Assembly (NCBI RefSeq): GCF_009821115.1
Contig: NZ_VYTY01000017.1
Location: forward strand, 1-53,458
Direction: 5' to 3'
DNA: 53,458 bases
Source: Nitrincola alkalisediminis
Lineage (GTDB): Bacteria; Pseudomonadota; Gammaproteobacteria; Pseudomonadales; Balneatricaceae
Part shown: positions 23,295 to 31,647 of the stretch, piece by piece
How positions within the stretch are numbered: the stretch's first letter is position 1
Layout: the number at the start of each line of letters is the position of its first letter
Translations under genes and position numbers: made by a program
The notes under the pieces: model-generated
The model's input: only the letters and a program-made list of their open reading frames with translations
Database searches by the model: none
Told to the model about the DNA's origin: nothing

Positions 23295-24995
23295 TCAGCG
23301 TAAGGCGTAAAGCGACACAATTAAGACCAGCGTTAACAGCCCAAAAAAAGCAGATAAGTAGCTTTGTATGGTTTTTTCGGCTTGGTTAAGTGTTATTAAC
23401 GTCGGCAGTGAAAAACTGGGTTTCGTTGCTTGTTCTTCAACACCAACAGCCTTGTGTGGTGTAAGTCGATCCAGTTGCGTTGTGCAGACCTCTTTTAGTT
23501 TAATTAACGGGTAAATGATGTCTCCAGCGGGTATTTGAAAACGCGGATAGGCCCCCAAAAAATACACAGCAATCAGTGTGAGCCCAGGCACTAGAAGCAG
23601 GCTGGGATAGGCTGACCATTGAGACAATCCCGACGGTAGATCCAGCTCAGGGATGAGCACGCTTGGCCCCAGACCGCAGATGATCACTAAGCCTGCCCAT
23701 CCCAGGTTCATGCTAAGTGGCAACGCAGAAGGCGTCGGGCTTTTGTTTTTCCACATCAGACTCAGAAAACGAAACATGAGTAAGGTGGTAGCCATAGCAC
23801 TTAACGTAATACTGGGCAGCAACCAACTAGGCAGACTGTCTTGCTCTAAAACACCTTTGAGGGCGAGTTTCGCTTGAATACCGCTGCCAAACACACCGAT
23901 CAGCGACAAGGCTGGCACTAAAACACCGAGTACAATGATAAAGAAGGATACGCCGCGGTAGTGATCTTTAAGGCCAACGGATAAAAATAAAGCGCCTTTA
24001 GCAATGGCATGATGAAAGGCAAAGACGAGCAGTGTGGGCAGCAAAAAATGCCACATCTCTGGAAGGATGAGTGCCGCACCCAAGGCGCAGGTCATCAAGC
24101 CCATTTGACTGATGCTTGAATAGGCAAGAACGGCTTTGGGCAGAGTTTGTAAGAACCCTATACCCCCGGCAACGAAGGCAGCCAACAGCCCGACGAATAT
24201 CATAATCAGTCCCATTGTAGGCAAGGCGACCAGGCCGAATGGCAAGATGGAGAGCCACGCAAACAACCCTGCTTTGATCATCGCGCCACTTAAAACCGCA
24301 CTGGCTGGCGTGGGGGCAACCGGATGGGCTAAGGGCAACCACATATGTAAAAAAGGCAACCCCGCTTTAACACCAAAGCCCAGCAGTAGACAGGTTAAGG
24401 GAAGCCATAGATTTTCGGCCTGAGGTAAATGGGTTTTGAGTTCCGCAAAAATAAGTGTGGAATGGGCAGAGGCCGCACTGGTTAAAAATAATCCAGCCAG
24501 AATGAGCATTTCACCGACAACGGCCATCACTAGGTAGATGCGTCCAGCAAATAAGGCATTGTCTTGCCGGGTATGAATGACCAGGCCATAAGCGGAGAAG
24601 GTCATCAATGCAAAAAACGTATAAAAGCTGACAATATCTTGGCTGATGAGCAAGCCGAGGTTTCCTGTGAGGGTCATGAGCCAGAGCAGCCAAAAGCGGT
24701 TCGCATGTTGATCACGTTTTAAGTAGCCAAGACCAAAACAGGCTGAAAAGATCCACAATAAGGCGGTAAAGCGCAGGAACACGTTATGGGTGACATCGGT
24801 TCCCCACAGACTGCCCAAAAACAATGACGAGAGTTCTATGCTTTGACTGGGCATAAAGCTTAGCAAGAGTGCAGGCAGTGGCGCTAACATGGCCAAGAAG
24901 GGGATCATGGCTCGGCCAGCAGGATGTAAAAATGCCAATAGCAATATCAAAGGCAGACAAGGGGTGAATAGCAGCCAGAACTGAAAAAACGTCAT
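23295..24995 (-). CDS. Third MnhD/MrpD-like antiporter subunit, divergent
   Basis: 566 residues, about 14-15 transmembrane helices, the proton-conducting subunit family shared with NuoL/M/N. VKAGLPFLHMWLPLAHPVAP and SAVLSGAMIKAG carry the conserved Lys and His. The TM5 glutamate conserved in this family is Ala129 here (SFYTFFALMTFSAYGLV, against FYELLTLSTYPLV in the gene upstream). A hydrophilic C-terminal extension precedes a last helix. The ATG overlaps the upstream stop (ATGA). It is last in the mnh operon and could be a structural or altered channel. Confidence 0.85.
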   Translation of the reverse strand: MTFFQFWLLFTPCLPLILLLAFLHPAGRAMIPFLAMLAPLPALLLSFMPSQSIELSSLFLGSLWGTDVTHNVFLRFTALLWIFSACFGLGYLKRDQHANRFWLLWLMTLTGNLGLLISQDIVSFYTFFALMTFSAYGLVIHTRQDNALFAGRIYLVMAVVGEMLILAGLFLTSAASAHSTLIFAELKTHLPQAENLWLPLTCLLLGFGVKAGLPFLHMWLPLAHPVAPTPASAVLSGAMIKAGLFAWLSILPFGLVALPTMGLIMIFVGLLAAFVAGGIGFLQTLPKAVLAYSSISQMGLMTCALGAALILPEMWHFLLPTLLVFAFHHAIAKGALFLSVGLKDHYRGVSFFIIVLGVLVPALSLIGVFGSGIQAKLALKGVLEQDSLPSWLLPSITLSAMATTLLMFRFLSLMWKNKSPTPSALPLSMNLGWAGLVIICGLGPSVLIPELDLPSGLSQWSAYPSLLLVPGLTLIAVYFLGAYPRFQIPAGDIIYPLIKLKEVCTTQLDRLTPHKAVGVEEQATKPSFSLPTLITLNQAEKTIQSYLSAFFGLLTLVLIVSLYALR

Positions 24996-26488
24996 GGTTG
25001 GTACTCCCGAATGACAATGAGTCGCGCCCAGCTCAGTGGGCTGAGATCTGAGCCTGCAAACAAACCGGCCGCTACACTTAATGCGGCGGTAATTAAGGCT
25101 GGAATGAGCAGTAAGGGAATGGTATCACGCCATTGCGTAAAGGACTCATGGGGCCATTGCCCCTGCTGGGGCAAAAACCAGATACGATAGAGCACAGGTA
25201 AAAAATACGCAGCATTTAAGAGGCTGCTGCCAATCAGCACCCAAATGACCCAATCCATTCCTGCCGCTAGGGCACCTGTGCCGAGATACCATTTGCTGAT
25301 AAAACCCGCGACGGGGGGGATGCCGATCATGCCCAGTGCCCCAAGCGTAAACGCTGCGCTGGTCATGGGCATGCGTTTTCCTGTGCCATTGAGTTCGTGT
25401 ATTTTGTGAATCCCCAAGGTTTCGGCATAGTTGCCGGCACAAAAAAACAGGGTCACTTTCATCAGACCTTGGTGTAAAAGGTGAACCAGTCCTCCAATGG
25501 TGCCAAGGGGCCCGATCAGTGTGACCCCCAAGATAATGTAGGAGACTTGGCTGACGGTTGAGAAAGCCAAGCGTTTTTTGATGTCGGTTTGCTGCAAGGC
25601 TCGCCATGAGCCATATAAAATCGTAAAGCTGGCTATCAGACTTAAAGGTAAAAGATAGCCTTGTTGCCACGCCAATTCGATGCCAAAAACATCGTAGACA
25701 ACCCGAATAATGCCAAAAGCCCCTGCTTTGACCACCGCAACCGCATGTAGCAGCGCGCTGACTGGAGCGGGTGCAACCATGGCGGTGGGTAACCAACCGT
25801 GGAAAGGAAACAAGGCGGCTTTCACGGCCATGCCGCCAATCAGCAGAAGAAAAATAATGGCGCTGGCGATGGGAGACGTGTGGGTGAATTCAGCCATTTG
25901 TGCAGTCTGACCAAACGCCAAATCACCGGCAAAAGCATAAAATAAGGCAACCCCCACGAGCAACACGACCCCGCCACTGAGTGTGTAGGCAAGGTAGGTT
26001 CGCCCCGCTTTCAGGGACTGGGGGGTGCCGCGATGGACGACAAGGGGGTAGGTTGACAGAGTCAGGAGTTCATAAAAAATAAGAAAAGTGAATAGATTAC
26101 CCGCAAGCGAAATCCCCATCGTGCTGGCGACACACAGACTAAAATAGCCGAAAAACCGACTGCGGTTGGGGGCGTTTTCCAGATACCCAATCGCGTAGAG
26201 GGTGGTGCACAACCACAGAATAGAGGATAGCCCCGCGAACAGCATCGCCAGTGCATCGGCTCTGAGCACTAAGGAGAGCCCTGGAAGGACCTCTAAGGAC
26301 ACCTCAGGTGTCTCCTGTTGTGCTACAAGGCGAATGAGCAGGATGATGAGCCCTATTTTGATGATCGCCGCACCAATATTAATGGTCGAGCGCAGCCGGT
26401 GCCGCTCTTCTGGTAACAAAAAAATGACAATCGCAGCTAAAAAAGATGTCATTAGGACCCAGAGTGGTAACAAACTCATAATGTTCAT
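24992..26488 (-). CDS. mnhD: Second MnhD/MrpD-like antiporter subunit
   Basis: 498 residues with about 14 transmembrane helices. The key motifs are intact: FYELLTLSTYPLVVHRG (TM5 Glu), VKAALFPFHGWLPTAMVAPAPVSALLHAVAVVKAG and LLHQGLMKVTLFFCAG. The start is set at 26488, where ATGA overlaps the stop of the preceding gene; a longer upstream frame is not needed. It should move protons in exchange for sodium within the Mrp complex of the inner membrane. Confidence 0.9.
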   Translation of the reverse strand: MNIMSLLPLWVLMTSFLAAIVIFLLPEERHRLRSTINIGAAIIKIGLIILLIRLVAQQETPEVSLEVLPGLSLVLRADALAMLFAGLSSILWLCTTLYAIGYLENAPNRSRFFGYFSLCVASTMGISLAGNLFTFLIFYELLTLSTYPLVVHRGTPQSLKAGRTYLAYTLSGGVVLLVGVALFYAFAGDLAFGQTAQMAEFTHTSPIASAIIFLLLIGGMAVKAALFPFHGWLPTAMVAPAPVSALLHAVAVVKAGAFGIIRVVYDVFGIELAWQQGYLLPLSLIASFTILYGSWRALQQTDIKKRLAFSTVSQVSYIILGVTLIGPLGTIGGLVHLLHQGLMKVTLFFCAGNYAETLGIHKIHELNGTGKRMPMTSAAFTLGALGMIGIPPVAGFISKWYLGTGALAAGMDWVIWVLIGSSLLNAAYFLPVLYRIWFLPQQGQWPHESFTQWRDTIPLLLIPALITAALSVAAGLFAGSDLSPLSWARLIVIREYQP

Positions 26489-27933
26489 TGTGTCACCACT
26501 GAGTGTGATGGCAGCAAATCCAGCACAAGCATCGATGCAAACCCGAGCAAAATACTTAACACCGATAAACTCAGTGCCGACCATTCAAGAAGGGGAGAGG
26601 GTTGTTTAAACCGGTCGCCGCCTTCAACCTCTTGGTAGGTATATGAAAAAACACGAAAAATGTAGGCGGCTGAGAGAAGGCTGCCGAGTAGGATCACAAG
26701 AACCCACTGCCATTGGGACTGTAGCATCGCACTTTGAATGATGAGCCATTTGCCATTGAAACCACCGCTCGGTGGCAGCCCCATGATACTGACGCCTGCT
26801 AAACCAAATGCAAAGATATTCAAGGGACGGTAGCGACTTAACCCAGCGAGGGAGTGAAGATCCTTTTGCCCAGTGCAGAAGAGTAAATTACCTGCAGCCA
26901 GAAACATCCCTGCTTTTGCCAGCGCATGGGCAAGTAACATTAATATCCCCCCTTGAAAGGCCAAGTGGCTGGCATGAGGATTAGTGTCGGAGAGCAATGG
27001 AAAAATCAGCATGAAATAGCCAATCTGTGCCAGAGTTGAGTAAGCGACCACTAACTTAAGATGGGTTTGATGCAATGCCATCCATCCTCCCCACAATATG
27101 GCCGCGCTGCCTAAAATACCCATCAACAGACCAGCACTTGTGGGGGCAGAATCCAAGGAGAGTTCTGTCCACAAGCGTAAAACGATGTAAAAAGAGGCTT
27201 TGATGACTAAGGCGGACAGTAAGGCGCTGACGGGCGTTAATGCCCCGCCATGGGCAGGCGGAAGCCAGCTGTGCATCGGAAATACGGCAGTTTTCATCAG
27301 TAAACCGATAAACATGAAGCCCAAGGCCACAGAGGAGGAAAGCGTCAGTGAAAAGTGCTGGCTTAACTCCACTAACGACAAGGTTCCGTAAGTGGCGTAG
27401 AGCAGTGCAACCCCCAGCAGGTAACCGATTGAACCCAAGAGTGCCGCAAATAAATAGCGGAGGGCTGCGGCCAAGGAAAGAGCGTCTCGACTGAGTGCAA
27501 CCAGGCCAACGGCTGCTAAACTTAAAAGTTCTAAGCCCACGTATAAATTAAAGAGGTCTGAACTGAGCCATATGCTGTTCAGCGCCACCCAGAGAAACCA
27601 GAAAAATGGCCAGAATAATTTCAGCTGTGCTGGACGCAGATACACATAGGCATAAAGTGCACAGATGCTGGCAACAATGGCACTCATTAATGAAAAGATG
27701 AGGGCAAGGCCATCGATTCTGAGTTCAATACCCAATGGCGCTGGCCAGTTACCCATGGCTTCGTTAAACATGCCTTGGCTGTAAAATTGAAGGAGCAACA
27801 GGGCGTTATTTAGCAGCAAGGCTAGAATGAGGGCAAATGACATCAGGGTACGCCAGCGCTGCGACAGTGCCAGCGACACCAAGGCGCCTAACAGAGGAAA
27901 CACGACGAGTCCAGCCATAGGAAAGTGGACCAT
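26485..27933 (-). CDS. mnhD: First MnhD/MrpD-like antiporter subunit
   Basis: 482 residues, about 14 helices. LYVGLELLSLAAVGLVAL keeps the TM5 Glu, and LLMKTAVFPMHSWLPPAHGGALTPVSALLSALVIKAS and LAHALAKAGMFLAAGNLL are the usual lysine-bearing helices. The start overlaps the mnhC stop by one base (TAATG). It is probably the subunit closest to classical MrpD. Confidence 0.9.
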   Translation of the reverse strand: MVHFPMAGLVVFPLLGALVSLALSQRWRTLMSFALILALLLNNALLLLQFYSQGMFNEAMGNWPAPLGIELRIDGLALIFSLMSAIVASICALYAYVYLRPAQLKLFWPFFWFLWVALNSIWLSSDLFNLYVGLELLSLAAVGLVALSRDALSLAAALRYLFAALLGSIGYLLGVALLYATYGTLSLVELSQHFSLTLSSSVALGFMFIGLLMKTAVFPMHSWLPPAHGGALTPVSALLSALVIKASFYIVLRLWTELSLDSAPTSAGLLMGILGSAAILWGGWMALHQTHLKLVVAYSTLAQIGYFMLIFPLLSDTNPHASHLAFQGGILMLLAHALAKAGMFLAAGNLLFCTGQKDLHSLAGLSRYRPLNIFAFGLAGVSIMGLPPSGGFNGKWLIIQSAMLQSQWQWVLVILLGSLLSAAYIFRVFSYTYQEVEGGDRFKQPSPLLEWSALSLSVLSILLGFASMLVLDLLPSHSVVTQ

Positions 27934-28241
27934 TATGAAGGCCCCTGATCTTCAGGAAGTGTGGCGTGCTGGGTCAACGCTGCCCAGCGTCGAATTAAGA
28001 CCAGTGCTAAAGCGGTTGCGGCAACGGCCACGACAATTCCGGTGAGCACTAAGGCTTGCGGAATGTAATCCGCTTCTCCACGGCCACTTTGGGACAGTCC
28101 AACGAGAATCAAAAATGTGCCACTGCCCAGTAAATTAAAGGCGATCAGGCGTCGTAACAAATGCGTGTGCAATATGAAGCCGAACACACCAATACCGCAC
28201 AAACCGACGCCTCCATATGCGAATATCAAATAACTGCTCAT
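27933..28241 (-). CDS. mnhC: MnhC/MrpC subunit (NuoK-like)
   Basis: 102 residues with three transmembrane helices, as in NuoK: LIFAYGGVGLCGIGVFGFIL, LIAFNLLGSGTFLILVGLSQ and PQALVLTGIVVAVAATALALVL. The motif PQALVLTGIVV is diagnostic for MrpC. Its start overlaps the stop of the preceding gene (ATGA). Confidence 0.92.
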   Translation of the reverse strand: MSSYLIFAYGGVGLCGIGVFGFILHTHLLRRLIAFNLLGSGTFLILVGLSQSGRGEADYIPQALVLTGIVVAVAATALALVLIRRWAALTQHATLPEDQGPS

Positions 28242-29182
28242 GGCGAATCCTTCTTTTGAAGCGGTGAGCTTTGAGACAGAAGAAACATACTAAATAAAAT
28301 CCATCCAATTGAAAGCGTTAGGCCAAGTTCGATCAATAAAATGAAGATGCCAGCCTGTGAGTCTGGGTAGGTTAAGAAGGGTTGGCCATACAATAGCGGC
28401 ATGCTGCCCACCAGCACAAAGAGGGCCAGACCAAAGATCCAGCCCCCTTTAAGATAGATGTCATTCTGAGCGAGTTGAGTTTTAAGACCGACCAAATAAA
28501 ACAAGACGAATGCTGCGGCTAATACGGCACCGGCTTGGAAGGCACCACCAGGTTGTGCTGCACCGGCCCAGAGTAAGTACATACTGACCAAAAAGATCAT
28601 GGGGAAAAACAGTTTTAAGCAGGCATGAAGCAAGGGGTTCGGCAAATATTCGTTAACGACGGGGTGCTCATCGGACTGCCGCAGAGTAACGGCCACTAAC
28701 GCAGCTAGCACTAACACAGCCACTTCCAGCAATGTGTCGTAACTGCGGAAGTTGAGCAGTATGGCTGTAATTGGGTGGGTGACCCCTGAGTTTGTGAGAT
28801 TCTCGCTGACCTGCAGATCAAGCGCAACGGCCGGGGCCAAGGGTTCGCTGATGGCCAATGCGAGCAGAAGTATGACGCCTGCCCCAGAAATAAGCGCAAG
28901 CCAAAAACGTGGTTGTTTCAACTGTCGCAATTGCGGCGGGGTGTTCGAGGTCGCGCGCAAATGTGCGAGAGCATCCAATAGCAAAATGCCCGTAATGCCA
29001 GCTCCAATCGCGGCTTCGGCTAAGGCAATGTCGGGTGCATCTAAGCGTATCCACACCAGTGCGAGAATCAGCCCCAATAAAATAAAGAACATGACCGCGC
29101 GAAACAGGCTTTGGGTAAATAAACTGAGGCTTGCTAAGCCAAGAAGGATGCAAACGAGCGTCAAGTCGATCAGTTCATTCAT
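28238..29182 (-). CDS. mnhB: MnhA' (DUF4040)-MnhB fusion subunit
   Basis: 314 residues starting at 29182, where ATG overlaps the mnhG stop (ATGAATGA) with GGAG upstream. The N-terminal 80 residues are the DUF4040 part otherwise found at the end of MrpA (LDAPDIALAEAAIGAGITGILLL). The C-terminal half is MnhB (AQPGGAFQAGAVLAAAFVLFYLVG). No full-length MrpA is present in the operon, so this fusion with the extra D-like subunits stands in for it, as in group 2-type Mrp operons. Confidence 0.88.
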   Translation of the reverse strand: MNELIDLTLVCILLGLASLSLFTQSLFRAVMFFILLGLILALVWIRLDAPDIALAEAAIGAGITGILLLDALAHLRATSNTPPQLRQLKQPRFWLALISGAGVILLLALAISEPLAPAVALDLQVSENLTNSGVTHPITAILLNFRSYDTLLEVAVLVLAALVAVTLRQSDEHPVVNEYLPNPLLHACLKLFFPMIFLVSMYLLWAGAAQPGGAFQAGAVLAAAFVLFYLVGLKTQLAQNDIYLKGGWIFGLALFVLVGSMPLLYGQPFLTYPDSQAGIFILLIELGLTLSIGWILFSMFLLSQSSPLQKKDSP

Positions 29183-29510
29183 CTTCTGACTCCAAGTGAC
29201 GTTCAGTTTCACCGGGTTGGCACAAGGGAATGCACTGTTCATCCGCTTCCCATGCGACCAAATGGCCACTCAGGGCGCTTGCAATCATGACCAGTCCCCA
29301 AATCAAAAGCAGTTTTAGGGCCAGCGCGACTGATTCGACATTCAGAATCAGTGCCAACACAATGAGACCTAACCCAAGGTTATCGGCCTTGGTCAAAGCA
29401 TGAATGCGTGTGTAGGTATCAGGAAAACGAATCAGTCCCAGTGAGCCGATGCAAAACATGAGGGCGCCCGCAATCAACAAAAAACTCTGCAGTATTGCCA
29501 GTAAGCTCAT
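29175..29510 (-). CDS. mnhG: MnhG/MrpG subunit
   Basis: 111 residues starting at 29510, one base after the mnhF stop. Three helices with the family signature GSLGLIRFPDTYTRIHALTKADNLGLGL. A longer frame from 29564 would overlap mnhF and is rejected. Accessory subunit of the Mrp antiporter. Confidence 0.92.
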   Translation of the reverse strand: MSLLAILQSFLLIAGALMFCIGSLGLIRFPDTYTRIHALTKADNLGLGLIVLALILNVESVALALKLLLIWGLVMIASALSGHLVAWEADEQCIPLCQPGETERHLESEDE

Positions 29511-29511
29511 A

Positions 29512-29787
29512 CTAGGAGTCCTTTTTTTCTTGACTGAATCCCCAAACACGTCCGACGAACGCAATGGCGACGAGCATGGCGAGTAAGGCCAGAACTAAGG
29601 CTGTGTCGCGTGCTGCGGGTTGGTTTTGCAACTCAGCAAAAATCAGTAACACGGCAACGCCAGTAGAGCCCGTGAGTTGAGCGGCCATGATGCGATCTGC
29701 CATTCTGGGCCCACGCCAAATCCGAAACACACCCATCAATAATGAGATGAGCAAAATTACCAGTGTTACGGAGTACAGACTGTTCAT
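29512..29787 (-). CDS. mnhF: MnhF/MrpF subunit
   Basis: 91 residues and three helices. RIWRGPRMADRIMAAQLTGSTGVAVLLIFA is the MrpF signature (GP..DRI.A...). Ten bases separate it from mnhE. Confidence 0.92.
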   Translation of the reverse strand: MNSLYSVTLVILLISLLMGVFRIWRGPRMADRIMAAQLTGSTGVAVLLIFAELQNQPAARDTALVLALLAMLVAIAFVGRVWGFSQEKKDS

Positions 29788-29797
29788 TTTGTAACCC

Positions 29798-30301
29798 TTA
29801 ATGAGGCGGTTGTGTTAATGAAAAGGCACGCGCTATATGGTTTTCTAAACGAAGAAGCTCGGGCTGAATTTTATCTGGCGTATCTAAACAGTGAATTTTC
29901 AAGCCTTTTTGAGTCGTTCTGACGCTGAGAGTTCCTGGCAAGAGACTCATGGTGATCATAAACAGCCATAAGGGCAATCCGGTGAGCTGGGTTGTAAAGT
30001 CGGTCATGCAAGAGCATACCGGAAGCCGTCGATCCAATGTGCGTCGAGCGATATCGATACCTGCAATCAGGGATGCATAGAGAAAGTAACCAGCAAACCT
30101 GAGCAGTCCAAGAGGGTGTATTCGATAAGGCGAGGGTGGATAGACTCGCAGGCTGACTAGGCTGCAAATCAACACGCTTGGAAGGCCAATCATCCAACTT
30201 GAGGCGTCTCCTTCACTGATGATCCACCAGAATAGGCCGCCGACCAAACTGCGCACAATAAACGAGGAGGGGGTAAACCCTCTTGCTAAGTGGTTCATCA
30301 T
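29798..30301 (-). CDS. mnhE: MnhE/MrpE subunit
   Basis: About 167 residues from the ATG at 30301 (or 30298). A longer frame would overlap the ChaN-like gene. Two N-terminal helices (FIVRSLVGGLFWWIISEG) are followed by YFLYASLIAGIDIARRTLD and SLLPGTLSV, typical of MrpE, which ends in a cytoplasmic domain. It is the first mnh gene in the transcript. Confidence 0.88.
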   Translation of the reverse strand: MMNHLARGFTPSSFIVRSLVGGLFWWIISEGDASSWMIGLPSVLICSLVSLRVYPPSPYRIHPLGLLRFAGYFLYASLIAGIDIARRTLDRRLPVCSCMTDFTTQLTGLPLWLFMITMSLLPGTLSVRTTQKGLKIHCLDTPDKIQPELLRLENHIARAFSLTQPPH

Positions 30302-30317
30302 CGCTCGATACACTCCG

Positions 30318-31214
30318 TTATTTAAAAGCCGCGCAATAGTCTTGAGGTGTATTGGCGGGTGTAAACCAAAGGATATCAGCACTTAGTTGAGCGAGGGGAA
30401 ATCCCGGATAGGGTACAGGCAAATAGGTTTGAGCCGTTGTGGACTCACTCAACGCACTGAGCAATACCACCTTAACAGGTATCGAGGCATGCATCCATCT
30501 AGGCACCCCAAGGTCACGATGAGCATGAATCGCTCCCGCAATGAACACATTGACCTTGTCTTTGTCGCGATACTGGGCCAAGCGTTGCGCCATATGTTGA
30601 TCCCGAGCCAGTTGGACCTGCAGCATATTATCGAGGTGTTCTCGTGGAAGCTGTTCGCAATGACTGCTAAACAGAAGCGCTTTCATGAACTCGCTATGCG
30701 CATGATCCAGGATGCCTTCCGGTGAGCCTGTTTGATAGGCCTTGCGTTGTGCGTCTCTGGGTAAGTCGGCCCCCACGACTCTACCTGCATGATCCAGAGC
30801 CGCGCGTACTTGTGCTTCGTAACGACTCCATCCCCAGCCTTGATTCCACCCCAAGTCCTCAGGTGTGACGTCCTGTCCTCGACCTAGCCAAGTGTCGAGT
30901 TCGGGTTGTATTTCAGAGGTGGCCATTTCAAACGCAACGCTGCCTAAGCGTGATTGCGCGGCAAGCGCTTCGATCAGTTGGGTTTGAAGTTGATGATGGT
31001 CAGGGTTGTCGTGTAGTTCACCCACGAGCAACCAGCTGCCAGGCGGCAGGCGATCAATCAGCTCATCAAGATCGGTAAACTGATTATCCGCGCTGTACCA
31101 AAGTTGCCCCACCAATGGATGAGATTGATGCTCGGGGGCTAGCCATTGTGCCCCGATTGGCAGGCTCGCCAGCAAGAGCGAGAGACAAACTGCATTGAGT
31201 AGGCGGGGCATCAT
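30318..31214 (-). CDS. ChaN-family (DUF399) haem-binding-type protein
   Basis: 298 residues with N-terminal signal sequence LLNAVCLSLLLASLPIGA. The ChaN core is clear: LLVGELHDNPDHHQLQ, GSVAFEMATSEIQPEL, VGADLPRD and VFIAGAIHAHRDLGVPRWM. No lipobox Cys is seen, unlike many ChaN lipoproteins. ChaN binds haem in pathogens. The start overlaps the stop of the upstream small gene (ATGA), and the mnh genes follow directly, so all may form one transcript. Confidence 0.85.
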   Translation of the reverse strand: MMPRLLNAVCLSLLLASLPIGAQWLAPEHQSHPLVGQLWYSADNQFTDLDELIDRLPPGSWLLVGELHDNPDHHQLQTQLIEALAAQSRLGSVAFEMATSEIQPELDTWLGRGQDVTPEDLGWNQGWGWSRYEAQVRAALDHAGRVVGADLPRDAQRKAYQTGSPEGILDHAHSEFMKALLFSSHCEQLPREHLDNMLQVQLARDQHMAQRLAQYRDKDKVNVFIAGAIHAHRDLGVPRWMHASIPVKVVLLSALSESTTAQTYLPVPYPGFPLAQLSADILWFTPANTPQDYCAAFK

Positions 31215-31540
31215 GAGTTGCGCTGCGTAGTTTTGACATCAAGATAGTCGCGCTGAATCACCGTTTCCAGCGCATTGACTGCCGCAACCAGCTCATCAAA
31301 GGTTTCACGGCAATTGCGAAGTTGTTTGATTTGATCGGCGGAGGGAACGCTGTTCGGTGATAAACTGGCGATATCGAGCAGCTCGCTGATGTAAGCGGCA
31401 CGGGTATGCGCTACCATGGACAACAACGGTTTGAGGTCTTCAAGGCTCAGCTCTGGAATGACGGGATTAATAATCTCGCGATTTATTTCACGACGATACT
31501 TTTCAAGTTCGAGCAATAAACGATTATTTGTAACAGCCAT
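31211..31540 (-). CDS. Small helical hypothetical protein (109 aa)
   Basis: First gene of the minus-strand operon, divergent from parC. The product is soluble, all-helical and rich in charge (LLLELEKYRREINREIINPVIPEL, LKPLLSMVAHTRAAYISELLDIA). GAAAG lies before the ATG. Its stop overlaps the ChaN-like start. No family is recognised. Confidence 0.7.
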   Translation of the reverse strand: MAVTNNRLLLELEKYRREINREIINPVIPELSLEDLKPLLSMVAHTRAAYISELLDIASLSPNSVPSADQIKQLRNCRETFDELVAAVNALETVIQRDYLDVKTTQRNS

Positions 31541-31647
31541 GATCTTTCCTCAATTGGGTGAATACCTTTATTATGGTATCAGGGTTGTAATTGTGAAGCC
31601 TCTTTATTGATTTTTACGGAAAAAATTTGCACTGATCGGAATTATTA

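Noticed and set aside
23295-29787. Respiratory complex I or hydrogenase operon
   Set aside because: The NuoL/M/N-like and NuoK-like genes are accompanied by MnhE, F, G and B, which define an Mrp antiporter.
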